A stretch of 64,000 nucleotides of DNA, from positions 1,517,001 through 1,581,000 of the forward strand of contig NZ_JADBGB010000001.1 in assembly GCF_015220045.1 (NCBI RefSeq), given 5' to 3'. This DNA is from Marivivens aquimaris (GTDB lineage Bacteria > Pseudomonadota > Alphaproteobacteria > Rhodobacterales > Rhodobacteraceae). The translations under genes were made by a program, and so were the position numbers. This document shows, in pieces, positions 25,207 through 34,343 of the stretch. Below the pieces are notes generated by a model that saw only the letters and a program-made list of their open reading frames with translations, made no database searches and was not told the origin of the DNA. Numbering within the stretch: position 1 is the first letter of the stretch; every line of letters begins with the position of its first letter.

Positions 25207-25233
25207 AAAAAGGGAGCCGATGGCTCCCTTTTT
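25207..25233. terminator. Bidirectional intrinsic terminator
   Basis: AAAAAGGGAGCC pairs perfectly with GGCTCCCTTTTT around GAT. It sits between the rightward gene ending at 25184 and the leftward DUF1127 gene ending at 25256. Confidence 0.92.
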
Positions 25234-25255
25234 CGTAGGTCTGTTCCGGTGAGGA

Positions 25256-25480
25256 TCAGACGTACATCATGTCGCGGAATACATGGCGGGCGATACCCTC
25301 GCGCGAGATACCGCGCTGTGCCAGTTCGGCGTCCGACATGTTGTTCAGCTTGATGATTTCCTGACGACGACGCGGAAGGTCGTGCTGGTTTTCCATTGCT
25401 TGAACGAATGCACGACCCAGCTTGGTGAAAAAGCCTTCGCGCGGTGCAGAGAGGTCAGCGTGGGTTGCAGTGTAGGCCAT
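25256..25480 (-). CDS. DUF1127 small protein
   Basis: This 74-residue basic protein carries the C-terminal DUF1127 motif: LPRRRQEIIKLNNMSDAELAQRGISREGIARHVFRD. The start is at 25480 (MAYTATHADLS), with GGAG upstream; a further in-frame ATG lies at 25504. In alphaproteobacteria such proteins (for example CcaF1 of Rhodobacter sphaeroides) are stress-induced and influence RNA turnover or phosphate and carbon metabolism. It is monocistronic, bounded by the terminator at 25207-25233 and divergent from pyrC. Confidence 0.9.
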   Translation of the reverse strand: MAYTATHADLSAPREGFFTKLGRAFVQAMENQHDLPRRRQEIIKLNNMSDAELAQRGISREGIARHVFRDMMYV

Positions 25481-25644
25481 TTTAGCGGCTCCTGAATATG
25501 TCATATGCGTTGACCTATAAATAGCTTGTGCGGAGCTACGCGGAAACAGACAATAGGGAAATGCCGCATTGCAGCAGGCGCATGGCCCTTCTCTGCGTTC
25601 TGTTTGTGTGGCGCAGTCTTTCGGGACGGTGTATTGCGTGGATC

Positions 25645-26694
25645 ATGACCGAGACAGCACCTACCCGCCTGACAATCCGCCGCCCCGATGATTGGCACCT
25701 TCACCTGCGTGACGGTGCGATGCTCGAAGGCGTTCTGCCACACACCGCCGCCCACTTTGGCCGCGCTATCGTGATGCCGAACCTCGTGCCGCCCGTTGTG
25801 ACGGGTGCGCAGGCCGCGGCTTATCGCGACCGGATCATGGCGGCCCTGCCCGAAGGCATGTCGTTCAAACCGCTGATGGTGTTGTACCTTACCGAAGAGA
25901 CGGACCCCGAAGACGTCGCCGCCGCCCACGCTGCGGGCATCGCGACGTCGGTAAAGCTCTACCCTGCCGGTGCGACCACAAACTCCGCTTCGGGCGTGCG
26001 CGACTTCGACAAGGTGCGCCCCGTTCTGGAGAAAATGGCAGAGATCGGAATGCCGCTCTGCGTTCATGGCGAAGTCACCAACCATGACATCGACATCTTC
26101 GACCGCGAGGCTGTGTTTATCGACCGCGTCCTGCACCCGATCCGCAAGAAGGTGCCCGATCTGCGCGTGGTCATGGAGCACGTCACCACCCAAGACGCCG
26201 TCGATTACGTGCGCGATCACACCAAGAACCTCGCCGCCACGATCACGACGCACCACCTGATTATCAACCGCAACCACATCCTCGCGGGCGGTATCAAGCC
26301 GCACTACTACTGTCTGCCGGTCGCCAAGCGCGAAAACCACCGCGTCGCACTGGTCGAGGCTGCAACCTCGGGCGATCAGCGTTTCTTCCTCGGCACCGAC
26401 TCCGCGCCGCATACCGACCCGAACAAGCTGCAAGCCTGTGGCTGCGCGGGCTGCTTTACTGCGCCGAACACCATGTCGTGCCTCGCCGAAGTGTTCGAGG
26501 CCGCAGGTCGCCTGAAAAAGCTCGAAGCCTTCGCCTCGCTGAACGGTCCGCGCTTCTACCGCATGGAGCCGAACGAGGAGACTATCACCCTCACCAAAGG
26601 CGAACCCGTGGAATATCCTGCACAAATCATGACCGGCGCAGGACCGGTAACGGTGTTCGATCCAGGCTTCCCACTACATTGGCGGGTGTCCTGA
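25645..26694 (+). CDS. pyrC: Dihydroorotase, class II
   Basis: PyrC closes carbamoyl aspartate to dihydroorotate, step three of UMP synthesis. The 349 residues match the E. coli-type class II enzyme: the metal ligands HLHLRDG (His18, His20), the carboxylated lysine region [30 protein letters not shown] and [11 protein letters not shown] with the catalytic Asp. The open frame extends upstream to 25528, but that part (with [12 protein letters not shown]) is not family-like, so I start at the ATG at 25645. In this window pyrC and pyrE are separated by an RTX gene. Confidence 0.96.
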   Translation: MTETAPTRLTIRRPDDWHLHLRDGAMLEGVLPHTAAHFGRAIVMPNLVPPVVTGAQAAAYRDRIMAALPEGMSFKPLMVLYLTEETDPEDVAAAHAAGIATSVKLYPAGATTNSASGVRDFDKVRPVLEKMAEIGMPLCVHGEVTNHDIDIFDREAVFIDRVLHPIRKKVPDLRVVMEHVTTQDAVDYVRDHTKNLAATITTHHLIINRNHILAGGIKPHYYCLPVAKRENHRVALVEAATSGDQRFFLGTDSAPHTDPNKLQACGCAGCFTAPNTMSCLAEVFEAAGRLKKLEAFASLNGPRFYRMEPNEETITLTKGEPVEYPAQIMTGAGPVTVFDPGFPLHWRVS

Positions 26695-26769
26695 GTAAGG
26701 TTCTCATGACTAGGCAGCCCAATACATGCCAAAGTTGTTGAGCGAATCTCCACACAACTCGAAAAAGTA

Positions 26770-26799
26770 CGCGGTCCGATTGGGGGCCGCGTTTTTTTT
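26770..26799 (+). terminator. Intrinsic terminator after pyrC
   Basis: CGCGGTCC pairs with GGGCCGCG (one wobble) around a 6-base loop and is followed by eight T residues. It separates pyrC from the RTX gene, so the latter needs its own promoter or read-through. Confidence 0.85.
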
Positions 26800-26811
26800 G
26801 AGGATCACGAT

Positions 26812-27891
26812 ATGACAACCTACTCCTTCCAGGGCGTGGCGATTTCATTCGACTGGGACAGCAACGCGAACGACAGCTATCCGGTCGAATTTCTGGGTGA
26901 TGCAGAGCTGGCAATCACTGCACCGGACAATTCCACCATTTCGTACGAGACACTCGGCGACGGCATGATCCAGCTGAACCTCAACGACGGTAAGAACTTC
27001 TCTGGCGCGACCTTCACTGCCGGAACCTACGACGACGCAGACCTCACCAAGTTGGACGTCGAAGAAGAACTGGTTGTCATCGACTGGACGATGAACGGAC
27101 AGTCCTATTCCACGACCGTGTTCCACCTCGAAATCTACGACAACGCCTCCGACTACGACTCGACGGGTTTCTTCTTTGTTGTCGACGGTGATCCGATTCC
27201 GCTGACGTCGATCGAAGCGTATGAGAGCATCGATGCCTATATCACCGGCGTCGACTACCCGAGCGGCGACCTCGCGCCCGGTGCCACTTTCGGCTGGGAT
27301 GACCTCAACCCGACGTCGTTCACTGAAAACGACGAGTTCCTCAACACGCGTGGCAAGGACAGGTTCGACGGCGGCGCTGGCATCGACACTGTGATCTACG
27401 ACGACGGCAAGAAGGGCATCAACGTCAACCTGACCAAGAACTATGCTGTCGACAGCTACGGCAAGAAAGACAAGCTGATCAGCATCGAAAACGTTCAGGG
27501 CACGTCGGACAAGGACAAGTTCAAGGGCGACAACGCCGACAACGAGTTCTGGGGCAACGGCGGTAAGGACAAGTTCGACGGCGGCAAAGGCAACGACGTT
27601 CTGCACGCAGGCAGCGGCAAGAACATCCTGAAGGGCGGCGCTGGCGCTGACGAGTTCGACTTCTCGGACGCCAACGGTTCGAACATCGTCAAGGACTTCA
27701 AGGCCGATCAGGGCGATACCATCTCGTTCGCTGATTACGCTGGCGGCATCGACAGCTACGAAGACATGATTACGAACCACGTCGCCGAGACCAAGAAGTT
27801 CCTCTACATCTCGGACGAGGACACTGGCCTCAAGATCAAGTTCAACAAGGTCGCGCTCGACGACCTGACCGAAGACGCGTTCGTCTTCTGA
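26812..27891 (+). CDS. RTX-type calcium-binding protein, probably type I secreted
   Basis: The 359-residue acidic protein has no N-terminal signal peptide. Residues 1-165 are beta-rich ([19 protein letters not shown]) with no recognisable domain. The C-terminal half has RTX nonapeptide repeats: [36 protein letters not shown] and GGAGADEFD. The Serralysin-C-like ending follows ([19 protein letters not shown], then a C-terminal region ending EDAFVF, a typical type I secretion tail). The repeats carry more Lys than usual. No type I secretion ABC, MFP or TolC gene is adjacent. It sits alone between two terminators, between pyrC and pyrE, and so looks like an accessory insertion. Confidence 0.88.
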   Translation: MTTYSFQGVAISFDWDSNANDSYPVEFLGDAELAITAPDNSTISYETLGDGMIQLNLNDGKNFSGATFTAGTYDDADLTKLDVEEELVVIDWTMNGQSYSTTVFHLEIYDNASDYDSTGFFFVVDGDPIPLTSIEAYESIDAYITGVDYPSGDLAPGATFGWDDLNPTSFTENDEFLNTRGKDRFDGGAGIDTVIYDDGKKGINVNLTKNYAVDSYGKKDKLISIENVQGTSDKDKFKGDNADNEFWGNGGKDKFDGGKGNDVLHAGSGKNILKGGAGADEFDFSDANGSNIVKDFKADQGDTISFADYAGGIDSYEDMITNHVAETKKFLYISDEDTGLKIKFNKVALDDLTEDAFVF

Positions 27892-27897
27892 TATCGG

Positions 27898-27928
27898 AAA
27901 GGCAGCGCCTATACGGGCGCTGCCTTTT
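27898..27928 (+). terminator. Intrinsic terminator after the RTX gene
   Basis: AAAGGCAGCGCC pairs with GGCGCTGCCTTT around a short loop, with a trailing T-run. It lies 6 bases past the stop codon. Confidence 0.9.
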
Positions 27929-27994
27929 GCAGTCTTTCAAACTGGGGCGAATGCGTCTAATGACCCTGCGAAACCTTATCGAAAGGACGCTGCC

Positions 27995-28669
27995 ATGATC
28001 CCCTCCTCCTTCCCGTCGAAGTCCGAGATCGCCCGCCTGTCGGCAGGTATGCTGCTTGAGATCGGCGCTGTGTCCTTCAACGCCAAAGAGCCGTTCACCC
28101 ATGCGTCGGGCAAAAAAGCCCCGACCTACGTGGACTGCCGCAAGCTGATCTCCTTCCCGCGTATCCGCTCGACCCTGATGGATTTCCTGTCGGTGTCGAT
28201 CATGCGCGAAGCGGGTTTCGAGGCATTCGACAACATCGCAGGCGGTGAGACCGCTGGCATCCCGTTCGCGGCCATGGTCGCCGAACGCCTTGCCCTGCCG
28301 ATGACATACGTCCGCAAAAAGCCCAAGGGCTACGGCCGCAACGCCCGTATCGAGGGCGCAATGACCGAAGGCCAGCGCGTCCTGCTCGTGGAAGACCTGA
28401 CCACGGATGGCGGCTCCAAGCTGTCGTTCGTCGATGCGATCCGCGATACCGGCGCGACCTGCTCGGCCACTGCGGTGATCTTCTACTACGGCATTTTTGA
28501 GGGCGTTGAGAAAACCCTCGGCGATCACGGCGTGCAGCTGATCAGCCTTTGCACTTGGTGGGATGTTCTCGAAGTCGCCAAGGAGCGCGAGGCGTTTGAC
28601 GCCGAAACCCTTGCCGAGGTCGAGTCGTATCTGCGCGATCCGGCAGCATGGTCGGCAGCCCACGCCTGA
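27995..28669 (+). CDS. pyrE: Orotate phosphoribosyltransferase
   Basis: PyrE joins orotate with PRPP to give OMP in pyrimidine synthesis. The 224-residue protein has [56 protein letters not shown] (catalytic Lys loop) and the PRPP-binding motif [14 protein letters not shown]. An AAAGGA site lies before the ATG at 27995. A terminator-like hairpin follows at 28733. Confidence 0.97.
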   Translation: MIPSSFPSKSEIARLSAGMLLEIGAVSFNAKEPFTHASGKKAPTYVDCRKLISFPRIRSTLMDFLSVSIMREAGFEAFDNIAGGETAGIPFAAMVAERLALPMTYVRKKPKGYGRNARIEGAMTEGQRVLLVEDLTTDGGSKLSFVDAIRDTGATCSATAVIFYYGIFEGVEKTLGDHGVQLISLCTWWDVLEVAKEREAFDAETLAEVESYLRDPAAWSAAHA

Positions 28670-28732
28670 GCCCTATAAATTATCTGTCAGGATAATCGCG
28701 GCATTTCCGCAAGATATAGCAGCAAGCATACC

Positions 28733-28758
28733 AAGCGCCCCCTCATTTGGGGGCGTTT
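28733..28758 (+). terminator. Probable intrinsic terminator after pyrE
   Basis: AAGCGCCCCC pairs with GGGGGCGTTT (one wobble) around a 6-base loop. The T-run is short and interrupted (TTTGTGTT), so termination may be partial. Confidence 0.6.
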
Positions 28759-28761
28759 GTG

Positions 28762-28781
28762 TTGTGCACAGGTTATCCACA
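28762..28781 (+). promoter_or_regulatory. DnaA-box pair upstream of dnaB
   Basis: TTATCCACA at 28773-28781 is a perfect consensus DnaA box, and TTGTGCACA at 28762-28770 is a near match two bases away. They lie about 85-105 bases before the dnaB start, where they could let DnaA control dnaB. This is inferred from sequence only. Confidence 0.55.
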
Positions 28782-28866
28782 GAGTTATACTGTTTGAAGT
28801 CGGACGTACCCTCGGGGTAGACCCTCTGCTCACTGGGGCAGCATAAAAAACCGTGGCAGGACTGTG

Positions 28867-30357
28867 ATGAGCGAGATCGCCGTATTCAACGCAAGCGGAT
28901 CGGAAAGCAACGCCGAAGATCCGGTGCCGCACTCCATCGAGGCTGAACAGCAGCTTCTGGGTGCGATCCTGACGAATAACGATATCTTCGACCGTGTGGC
29001 TTCGATCATCACGGCGGACCACTTCTTTGACCCTGTCCACCGCGAGATTTTCCAGACCGCTGCGGCCCGTATTTCGGTGAACGCGCTGGCCTCCCCCGTC
29101 ACGCTCAAAGCCTACATGAAAGACCACCCCGGTCTGAACGAACTGGGCGGCGCGACCTACCTGCTGAAGCTTGCTGGCTCTGCGATTTCGGCTTTTGCGG
29201 CCAAGGACTATGCCCAGCTGATCTACGACCTCGCGATCCGCCGCGAACTGATCGGCGTGGGTAAGGACATCGTCGCCGAAGCAAGCCGCGTTCAGGTGGA
29301 CTCGGACGCTGCCGAACAGATCGGCAAGGCAGAACAGCGCCTCTATTCGCTGGCCGAAAAGGGTAAGTCAGAAACCGGCTTTACCAGCTTCGTCAAAGCG
29401 GTCACCCAAGCGGTCAACAGCGCCAACGCTGCCTACCAGCGTGAGGGTCAGCTGTCGGGTATCTCGACCGGCCTGATCGACATGGACAAAAAGCTCGGCG
29501 GCCTGCACCCCTCGGACCTTCTGATCCTCGCGGGTCGTCCGTCGATGGGTAAGACCTCGCTCGCGACCAATGTGGCGTTCAACATTGCCAAGGCGTTCCG
29601 CAAGGGCCGCAAGCCCGACGGTACCGAGGGCGCCATCGAAGGCGGAGTTGTGGGCTTCTTCAGCCTCGAAATGAGCGCTGAACAGCTGGCCGCGCGTATT
29701 CTGTCTGAAGCGTCCGAAGTGCCCTCCGAACAGATCCGCCGCGGTGACATGACCGAGCAGGAATTCCGCCGCTTCGTCGAAGCCGCGAAAGAGCTCGAAA
29801 GCTGTCCGCTGTTCATTGACGACACGCCTGCGCTGCCGATCAACCAGGTTGCCGCGCGTGCCCGCCGTCTGAAGCGGACGCATGGCCTCGATGTGCTGAT
29901 CGTCGACTACCTCCAGCTGCTGCGCGGCTCGGGTCGCGGTGACAACCGCGTTCAGGAAATCGGCGAGATTTCGATGGGCCTGAAGGCGATTGCCAAGGAA
30001 CTCAACATCCCCGTCGTCGCGCTGTCCCAGCTGTCGCGTACGGTCGAAAGCCGCGACGATAAGCGTCCGCAGCTGTCGGACCTTCGTGAATCGGGCTCGA
30101 TCGAGCAGGACGCCGACGTTGTTATGTTCGTGTTCCGCGAGGAATATTACGTGGAACGTGAAAAGCCGTCCGAGGACAGCCCGACCTTCCCCGAATGGCA
30201 GGACCGTATGAACCGCCTGCACGGACGGGCCGAAGTGATCATCGGCAAACAGCGTCACGGTCCGATCGGCACCGTGGACCTGTCGTTCGAAGGCAAATTC
30301 ACCCGCTTCGGCAACTTGGTCAAACCTTGGCAGCAGGACGCGGTCGAGGGGTACTGA
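28867..30357 (+). CDS. dnaB: Replicative DNA helicase
   Basis: DnaB is the hexameric 5'-3' helicase of the replication fork. The 496 residues show the N-terminal DnaB domain (PHSIEAEQQLLGAILTNNDIFDRV, FFDPVHREIF), the linker, and the RecA-like motor. The motor has Walker A AGRPSMGKT (about 221-229), FFSLEMSAEQLAARIL, Walker B DVLIVDYLQLL, the arginine and motif 3-4 block VALSQLSRTVESRDDKRPQLSDLRESGSIEQDADVV, and the terminal IIGKQRHGPIGTVDL. No intein is present. I prefer the ATG at 28867 over the GTG one codon earlier (28864); AGGA lies just upstream. It is followed by alr 44 bases later. Confidence 0.97.
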   Translation: MSEIAVFNASGSESNAEDPVPHSIEAEQQLLGAILTNNDIFDRVASIITADHFFDPVHREIFQTAAARISVNALASPVTLKAYMKDHPGLNELGGATYLLKLAGSAISAFAAKDYAQLIYDLAIRRELIGVGKDIVAEASRVQVDSDAAEQIGKAEQRLYSLAEKGKSETGFTSFVKAVTQAVNSANAAYQREGQLSGISTGLIDMDKKLGGLHPSDLLILAGRPSMGKTSLATNVAFNIAKAFRKGRKPDGTEGAIEGGVVGFFSLEMSAEQLAARILSEASEVPSEQIRRGDMTEQEFRRFVEAAKELESCPLFIDDTPALPINQVAARARRLKRTHGLDVLIVDYLQLLRGSGRGDNRVQEIGEISMGLKAIAKELNIPVVALSQLSRTVESRDDKRPQLSDLRESGSIEQDADVVMFVFREEYYVEREKPSEDSPTFPEWQDRMNRLHGRAEVIIGKQRHGPIGTVDLSFEGKFTRFGNLVKPWQQDAVEGY

Positions 30358-30401
30358 TTTTCCCTCTTGCTCCTGCAGCGAAGCCATAAGACAAGGGCGA
30401 T

Positions 30402-31439
30402 ATGGCTACTGGACGTCTGACAATCGATCTTTCCGCGCTGCTTTCGAACTGGCGTTCGCTTGATGCGATGACCGCCTGCGAAACCGGCGCTGTGGTAAAA
30501 GCTAACGCCTACGGGCTGGGGTCGGGCCGTGTGGCTGCGGCCCTTGCCGGCATGGGCGTCGCGAAGTTCTTTGTGGCAACGGTCGAAGAAGGCCGGCGCG
30601 TGCGCGAATCCGTGGGTCCGGAAAAGGACATCCACGTGTTTTCGGGCCACATGCAGGGCGATACCGAAGCCATCCTTCAACTCAACCTGATCCCGATGCT
30701 CAATTCGGTCGATCAGTTGACCCGCCATTTCGAAGCTCTGCCCGGCCATCCCTTCGGCATCCAGCTTGATACGGGCATGAACCGCCTCGGGATGGAGTGG
30801 GCCGAATGGGCCGCCGTTGCGGCGATTGCGATGCAGCAGCGCCCGCGTCTGATTATGTCCCACCTTGCCTGTGCGGACGAACCGGATCACCCGATGAACG
30901 AGTACCAACTCGGCATCTTCCGCAAGATGACCGACGGTGTGGGCGTTCCGCGCTCGCTGTCCGCGACGGGTGGCATTCTGCTGGGCAAGGAATATCACTT
31001 CGATCTGACCCGCCCTGGTATCGGGATGTATGGCGGTCTGCCGTTCGAGCAGGCCAAGCCGGTCGTTCACCTCGACCTGCCGGTCATTCAGGTGCGTGAT
31101 CTGTCCGAAGGCGAAGTCGTCGGCTACGGCAATTCGTGGCAGGCCAAGCGCGCCAGCCGCATCGCCACCGTTTCGGGTGGTTACGCGGACGGCATCCTCC
31201 GTTCGATCTCCAACCGCGCGAAGTTCTGGCACGGCTCGACGCCCGTGCCGCTCGTTGGCCGCGTGTCGATGGACCTGATCACCGTGGACATCACCGACCT
31301 CGAAGAGACGCCGGATTACCTCAGCCTGCTCTGCCCGACGCAGACGGTCGACGATCTGGCGGAAATCGGCGGCACCATCGGGTACGAAATCCTGACTTCA
31401 CTCGGTGGGCGCTATCAGCGGCGCTTTATCGCGTCGTGA
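30402..31439 (+). CDS. alr: Alanine racemase
   Basis: Alr is a PLP enzyme that converts L-alanine to D-alanine for peptidoglycan. The 345-residue protein has the PLP lysine in [11 protein letters not shown] (Lys33), the second catalytic tyrosine region [35 protein letters not shown] and [11 protein letters not shown]. It is codirectional with dnaB. Its stop overlaps the mlaE GTG start (GTGA), so dnaB-alr-mlaE-mlaF may be one transcript. Confidence 0.96.
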   Translation: MATGRLTIDLSALLSNWRSLDAMTACETGAVVKANAYGLGSGRVAAALAGMGVAKFFVATVEEGRRVRESVGPEKDIHVFSGHMQGDTEAILQLNLIPMLNSVDQLTRHFEALPGHPFGIQLDTGMNRLGMEWAEWAAVAAIAMQQRPRLIMSHLACADEPDHPMNEYQLGIFRKMTDGVGVPRSLSATGGILLGKEYHFDLTRPGIGMYGGLPFEQAKPVVHLDLPVIQVRDLSEGEVVGYGNSWQAKRASRIATVSGGYADGILRSISNRAKFWHGSTPVPLVGRVSMDLITVDITDLEETPDYLSLLCPTQTVDDLAEIGGTIGYEILTSLGGRYQRRFIAS

Positions 31440-32215
31440 TCGTGAACGTCCTCCGCGCGGTTGGCCGCGTTGTCATCATGGCTCTGGCGATCGTCGGACG
31501 CGTGACGATTTTTGCGGCCGATACGATCAGCCATCTGGTCCGTCCGCCGTTCTACTGGCGCGAATTCGGCGTGGCGATCATGCAGATCGGGTTCTACTCG
31601 CTGCCCGTCGTCGGCCTGACCGCGCTGTTCACTGGCGGTGCGCTGGCGCTCCAGATCTACTCCGGTGGTGCGCGTTTCAGCGCCGAAGCCGTTGTCCCGC
31701 AGATTGTTGCCATCGGCATGGTGCGCGAGCTTGGCCCTGTTCTGGTCGGTCTGATGATCGCGGCGCGTGTGACCTCCTCGCTCGCCGCTGAAATCGCGAC
31801 CATGCATGTCACCGAACAGATCGACGCGCTGACCACGCTGTCTACCAATCCGGCAAAGTACCTCACCCTGCCCCGCGTTCTTGCGGCGACGCTGGTGATG
31901 CCGATCCTTGTGGGCATCGGTGACGTCATCGGTATCCTCGGCGGTTTCGTTGTCGGCACCGAGCGTCTGGGCTTCAATGCCGCGAACTACATCACCAACA
32001 CGGTGAACTTCCTCGAATTCCACGATGTCGCTTCCTCGCTGATCAAAGGCGCGGCCTTCGGTTTCATCGCGGCGCTGATGGGCTGCTATTACGGTATGAA
32101 CTCGGGCCGCGGCGCGCAGGGCGTGGGCCAAGCGACCAAACAGTCTGTCGTCGCCGCCGCTGTTCTGATCCTCGCGGCCAACTTCATTCTGACGGAGGCG
32201 TTCTTCTCCGCATGA
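31436..32215 (+). CDS. mlaE: MlaE-family ABC transporter permease
   Basis: MlaE permeases carry phospholipids between outer and inner membranes with an MlaF ATPase and an MCE protein. The 259 residues contain five to six membrane segments and the family block [41 protein letters not shown], with the EQIDAL coupling helix, then [12 protein letters not shown] and [20 protein letters not shown]. The frame is open far upstream inside alr, but only from 31436 does it look like MlaE. The GTG there overlaps the alr stop; an internal ATG at 31478 is the fallback. mlaF follows with a 4-base overlap. mlaD is missing next door. Confidence 0.92.
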   Translation: MIVNVLRAVGRVVIMALAIVGRVTIFAADTISHLVRPPFYWREFGVAIMQIGFYSLPVVGLTALFTGGALALQIYSGGARFSAEAVVPQIVAIGMVRELGPVLVGLMIAARVTSSLAAEIATMHVTEQIDALTTLSTNPAKYLTLPRVLAATLVMPILVGIGDVIGILGGFVVGTERLGFNAANYITNTVNFLEFHDVASSLIKGAAFGFIAALMGCYYGMNSGRGAQGVGQATKQSVVAAAVLILAANFILTEAFFSA

Positions 32216-32958
32216 TACGTTTGAGCGAAGTCCAGAAGTCTTTCGGCAGCAACGCTGTGCTGCGCGGCGTAAACCTTGAGGTGGCCAAGGGTACCTCGAC
32301 CGTCGTTATCGGCGGGTCGGGCACCGGCAAGTCGGTTCTGCTCAAATGCATCCTCGGCCTCGTCACGCCCGACAGCGGCAAGATCGAGGTCGCGGGCAAG
32401 GACATCACGACCCAGCCGCGCGACGAATTCCTCGCCCGTTTCGGGATGCTTTTCCAGGGCGGCGCGCTGTTTGACTCGCTTCCCGTCTGGCAAAACGTGG
32501 CTTTTCGCCTCCTTCGTGGAGAGCTGAAAAGGCCCAAAGCCGAAGCCCGCGAGATCGCCATCGAAAAGCTTCGCCGCGTGGGTCTGACGCCCGACGTTGC
32601 AGACCGTTTGCCCGCCGAATTGTCGGGCGGGATGCAGAAGCGCGTGAGCCTTGCCCGCGCGATTGCCGCGAACCCCGAAATCATTTTCTTTGACGAGCCG
32701 ACCACGGGCCTCGACCCGATTATGTCCGGCGTTATCAACGACTTGATCCGCGAGATTGTTTCCGAGATGGGCGCGACCGCGATCACGATCACCCACGATA
32801 TGTCGAGCGTCCGCGCCATCGCCGACCGCGTGGCGATGCTCCACAAGGGCAAGATCCGCTGGGAAGGCCCGATCTCCGAAATGGATGCTTCAAACGACCC
32901 GTACGTCGACCAGTTTATCCATGGCCGCGCCCACGGTCCGATCGAGACAGTTCGTTAA
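32212..32958 (+). CDS. mlaF: MlaF-family ABC transporter ATP-binding protein
   Basis: MlaF is the ATPase that powers MlaE in lipid transport at the inner membrane. The 248 residues show Walker A GGSGTGKS, the MlaF-typical GMLFQGGALFDSLPVWQNVAF, signature LSGGMQKRVSLARAI, and Walker B IIFFDEPTTGLDPIMSGVIN. The ATGA overlap with mlaE indicates coupling. No mlaD, mlaC or mlaB follows; instead a membrane protein of unknown function begins 94 bases later. Confidence 0.94.
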   Translation: MIRLSEVQKSFGSNAVLRGVNLEVAKGTSTVVIGGSGTGKSVLLKCILGLVTPDSGKIEVAGKDITTQPRDEFLARFGMLFQGGALFDSLPVWQNVAFRLLRGELKRPKAEAREIAIEKLRRVGLTPDVADRLPAELSGGMQKRVSLARAIAANPEIIFFDEPTTGLDPIMSGVINDLIREIVSEMGATAITITHDMSSVRAIADRVAMLHKGKIRWEGPISEMDASNDPYVDQFIHGRAHGPIETVR

Positions 32959-33052
32959 GAAGATAACTTTTCTTCAAATATTTTTGGAAACAGGCGAGTA
33001 GCCACCCTACCATTCAATTATTAGCGTTGTTTAATTGTTTGAGAGGCTGGCC

Positions 33053-33817
33053 ATGGCGCAGCAATCGACTACCCGGTTTATCGTTCGCTGCTTGCACAGC
33101 TTTTCCTTCGGCATGTTGATCGTCATGAACGCCGTGACCATCGGATACGCCCTTCTCTGCGCGGCCCAGATCACCCCGTGGCTCACCCTGCCGCTCGCGT
33201 TCGGCGATGTGATCGTCACTAACGCGGGGATGCTGGTTCAACTTGCGTTTACGATGATCATGGCCTCGCTCCTGTTCTTCATCCCGACCAGCAAGCGGGT
33301 GATGGACCTCGAGAAATCCCACCGCAAATTCGAGGTGAATATGGACGACGTGGCGCGGGCATACCACGTCTGCCACACCGCTGATCGCGCTGGTGTTTTC
33401 ACGCTAAGCAGCGAATTCGACGCGGTGCGCGAACGCCTCCATTATCTGCGCGATCACCCCGATCTGCGCACGATGGAAATGGACGTTCTGACCATGGCCG
33501 CGCAGATGGGCGAAAAGGCCCGCGAGTTGGCCGATGTCTACGGCGACGAGAAGGTCAAACGCGCCAAAGAGTTCCTGCGGCAGCGTCAGGAGGAAGCCGA
33601 GCGCCAGCAAGAGCAGATCGTCGATGCGATGCACATCTGCCGCGAGCTGCGCCAGTGGGCCGATCAGGTCGAGGCCGAAGAAACGGCAGTCGCCAGCCAG
33701 CTTGAAAAGCTCGACGGTGAATTGCAGAGCGTTCTACCGCACCTCGGTTACGGTTTCGAGCCGCCGGAGCCCGACCACAAGATCGTTCATATGCCGATGA
33801 AACCGGCCGCCGAATAA
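33053..33817 (+). CDS. Membrane protein of unknown function with C-terminal coiled coil
   Basis: This 254-residue protein is not assigned to a named family. Two to three hydrophobic segments cover about residues 9-85 (FSFGMLIVMNAVTIGYALLC, then MLVQLAFTMIMASLLFFIP). They are followed by a cytoplasmic-looking, strongly charged helical region with coiled-coil character (ADVYGDEKVKRAKEFLRQRQ, RQQEQIVDAMHICRELRQW, AEETAVASQLEKLDGELQS). The C terminus is Pro-rich (GYGFEPPEPDHKIVHMPMKP). The start at 33053 is chosen for the GAGAGG site. It is encoded between MlaF and a PqiA-like protein and shares their direction, but no function follows from that alone. Confidence 0.75.
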   Translation: MAQQSTTRFIVRCLHSFSFGMLIVMNAVTIGYALLCAAQITPWLTLPLAFGDVIVTNAGMLVQLAFTMIMASLLFFIPTSKRVMDLEKSHRKFEVNMDDVARAYHVCHTADRAGVFTLSSEFDAVRERLHYLRDHPDLRTMEMDVLTMAAQMGEKARELADVYGDEKVKRAKEFLRQRQEEAERQQEQIVDAMHICRELRQWADQVEAEETAVASQLEKLDGELQSVLPHLGYGFEPPEPDHKIVHMPMKPAAE

Positions 33818-33854
33818 TCTTGCCCCTGCGGTGCCGCCCTGCTCTTGATGCAGC

Positions 33855-34301
33855 ATGGCACGCCGCAACCCTTCGATCCTGACCTACCTCAACCTCGCGC
33901 TTTTGGTCCTGTTTCCGGTCGCATGGTTCGCGCCGCTCCTTCGGGCGGCGCTTTTGCCGTTGTTTTCGATGAAGGAAATCTCGGTGATCTCGGGATTGCA
34001 GAGCCTTTGGGAAAGCGACGTCTACCTCGCGCTGCTGGTCACATTCCTCGCCGTCTTTGCCCCGTTCATGAAGGCGCTCGGCATGGTGTTGATCGGGTTC
34101 GGCCTGCTCGACAAAGCCGTAAAGCCCGTCCTGTTCTGGCTCGCGAAACTGGCGATGGCGGACGTGTTCCTGCTGGCGCTTTATGTCGTTGTCGCCAAAG
34201 GCATCGGCGTCGGGCGGATCGAGGTCGCGTGGGGGCTCTACCTCTTTACCGGCTGTGTGCTGGTTTCGGTCGTCACATCGATGGGAACGAAACGGCGCTG
34301 A
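33855..34301 (+). CDS. PqiA-like membrane protein
   Basis: This 148-residue inner-membrane protein has four hydrophobic segments and the PqiA pattern: YLNLALLVLFPVAWFAPLL, EISVISGLQSLWESDVYLALLVTFLAVFAPFMKALGM, KLAMADVFLLALYVVVAKGIGVGRIEVAWGLYLF. PqiA/YebS proteins are membrane partners of MCE lipid-transport proteins (PqiB, YebT). Here a single domain is present rather than the tandem E. coli form, and no MCE gene is adjacent. It lies 43 bases before radA. Confidence 0.82.
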   Translation: MARRNPSILTYLNLALLVLFPVAWFAPLLRAALLPLFSMKEISVISGLQSLWESDVYLALLVTFLAVFAPFMKALGMVLIGFGLLDKAVKPVLFWLAKLAMADVFLLALYVVVAKGIGVGRIEVAWGLYLFTGCVLVSVVTSMGTKRR

Positions 34302-34343
34302 TTTTCCGTTGCCGCCGCCCTGCCGATAGGCCACAACCTCCTC

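Noticed and set aside
31136..31435. A longer N-terminus for MlaE, inside alr
   Set aside because: The added 100 residues are Arg/Pro-rich and unlike MlaE. They come from reading alr in the wrong frame.
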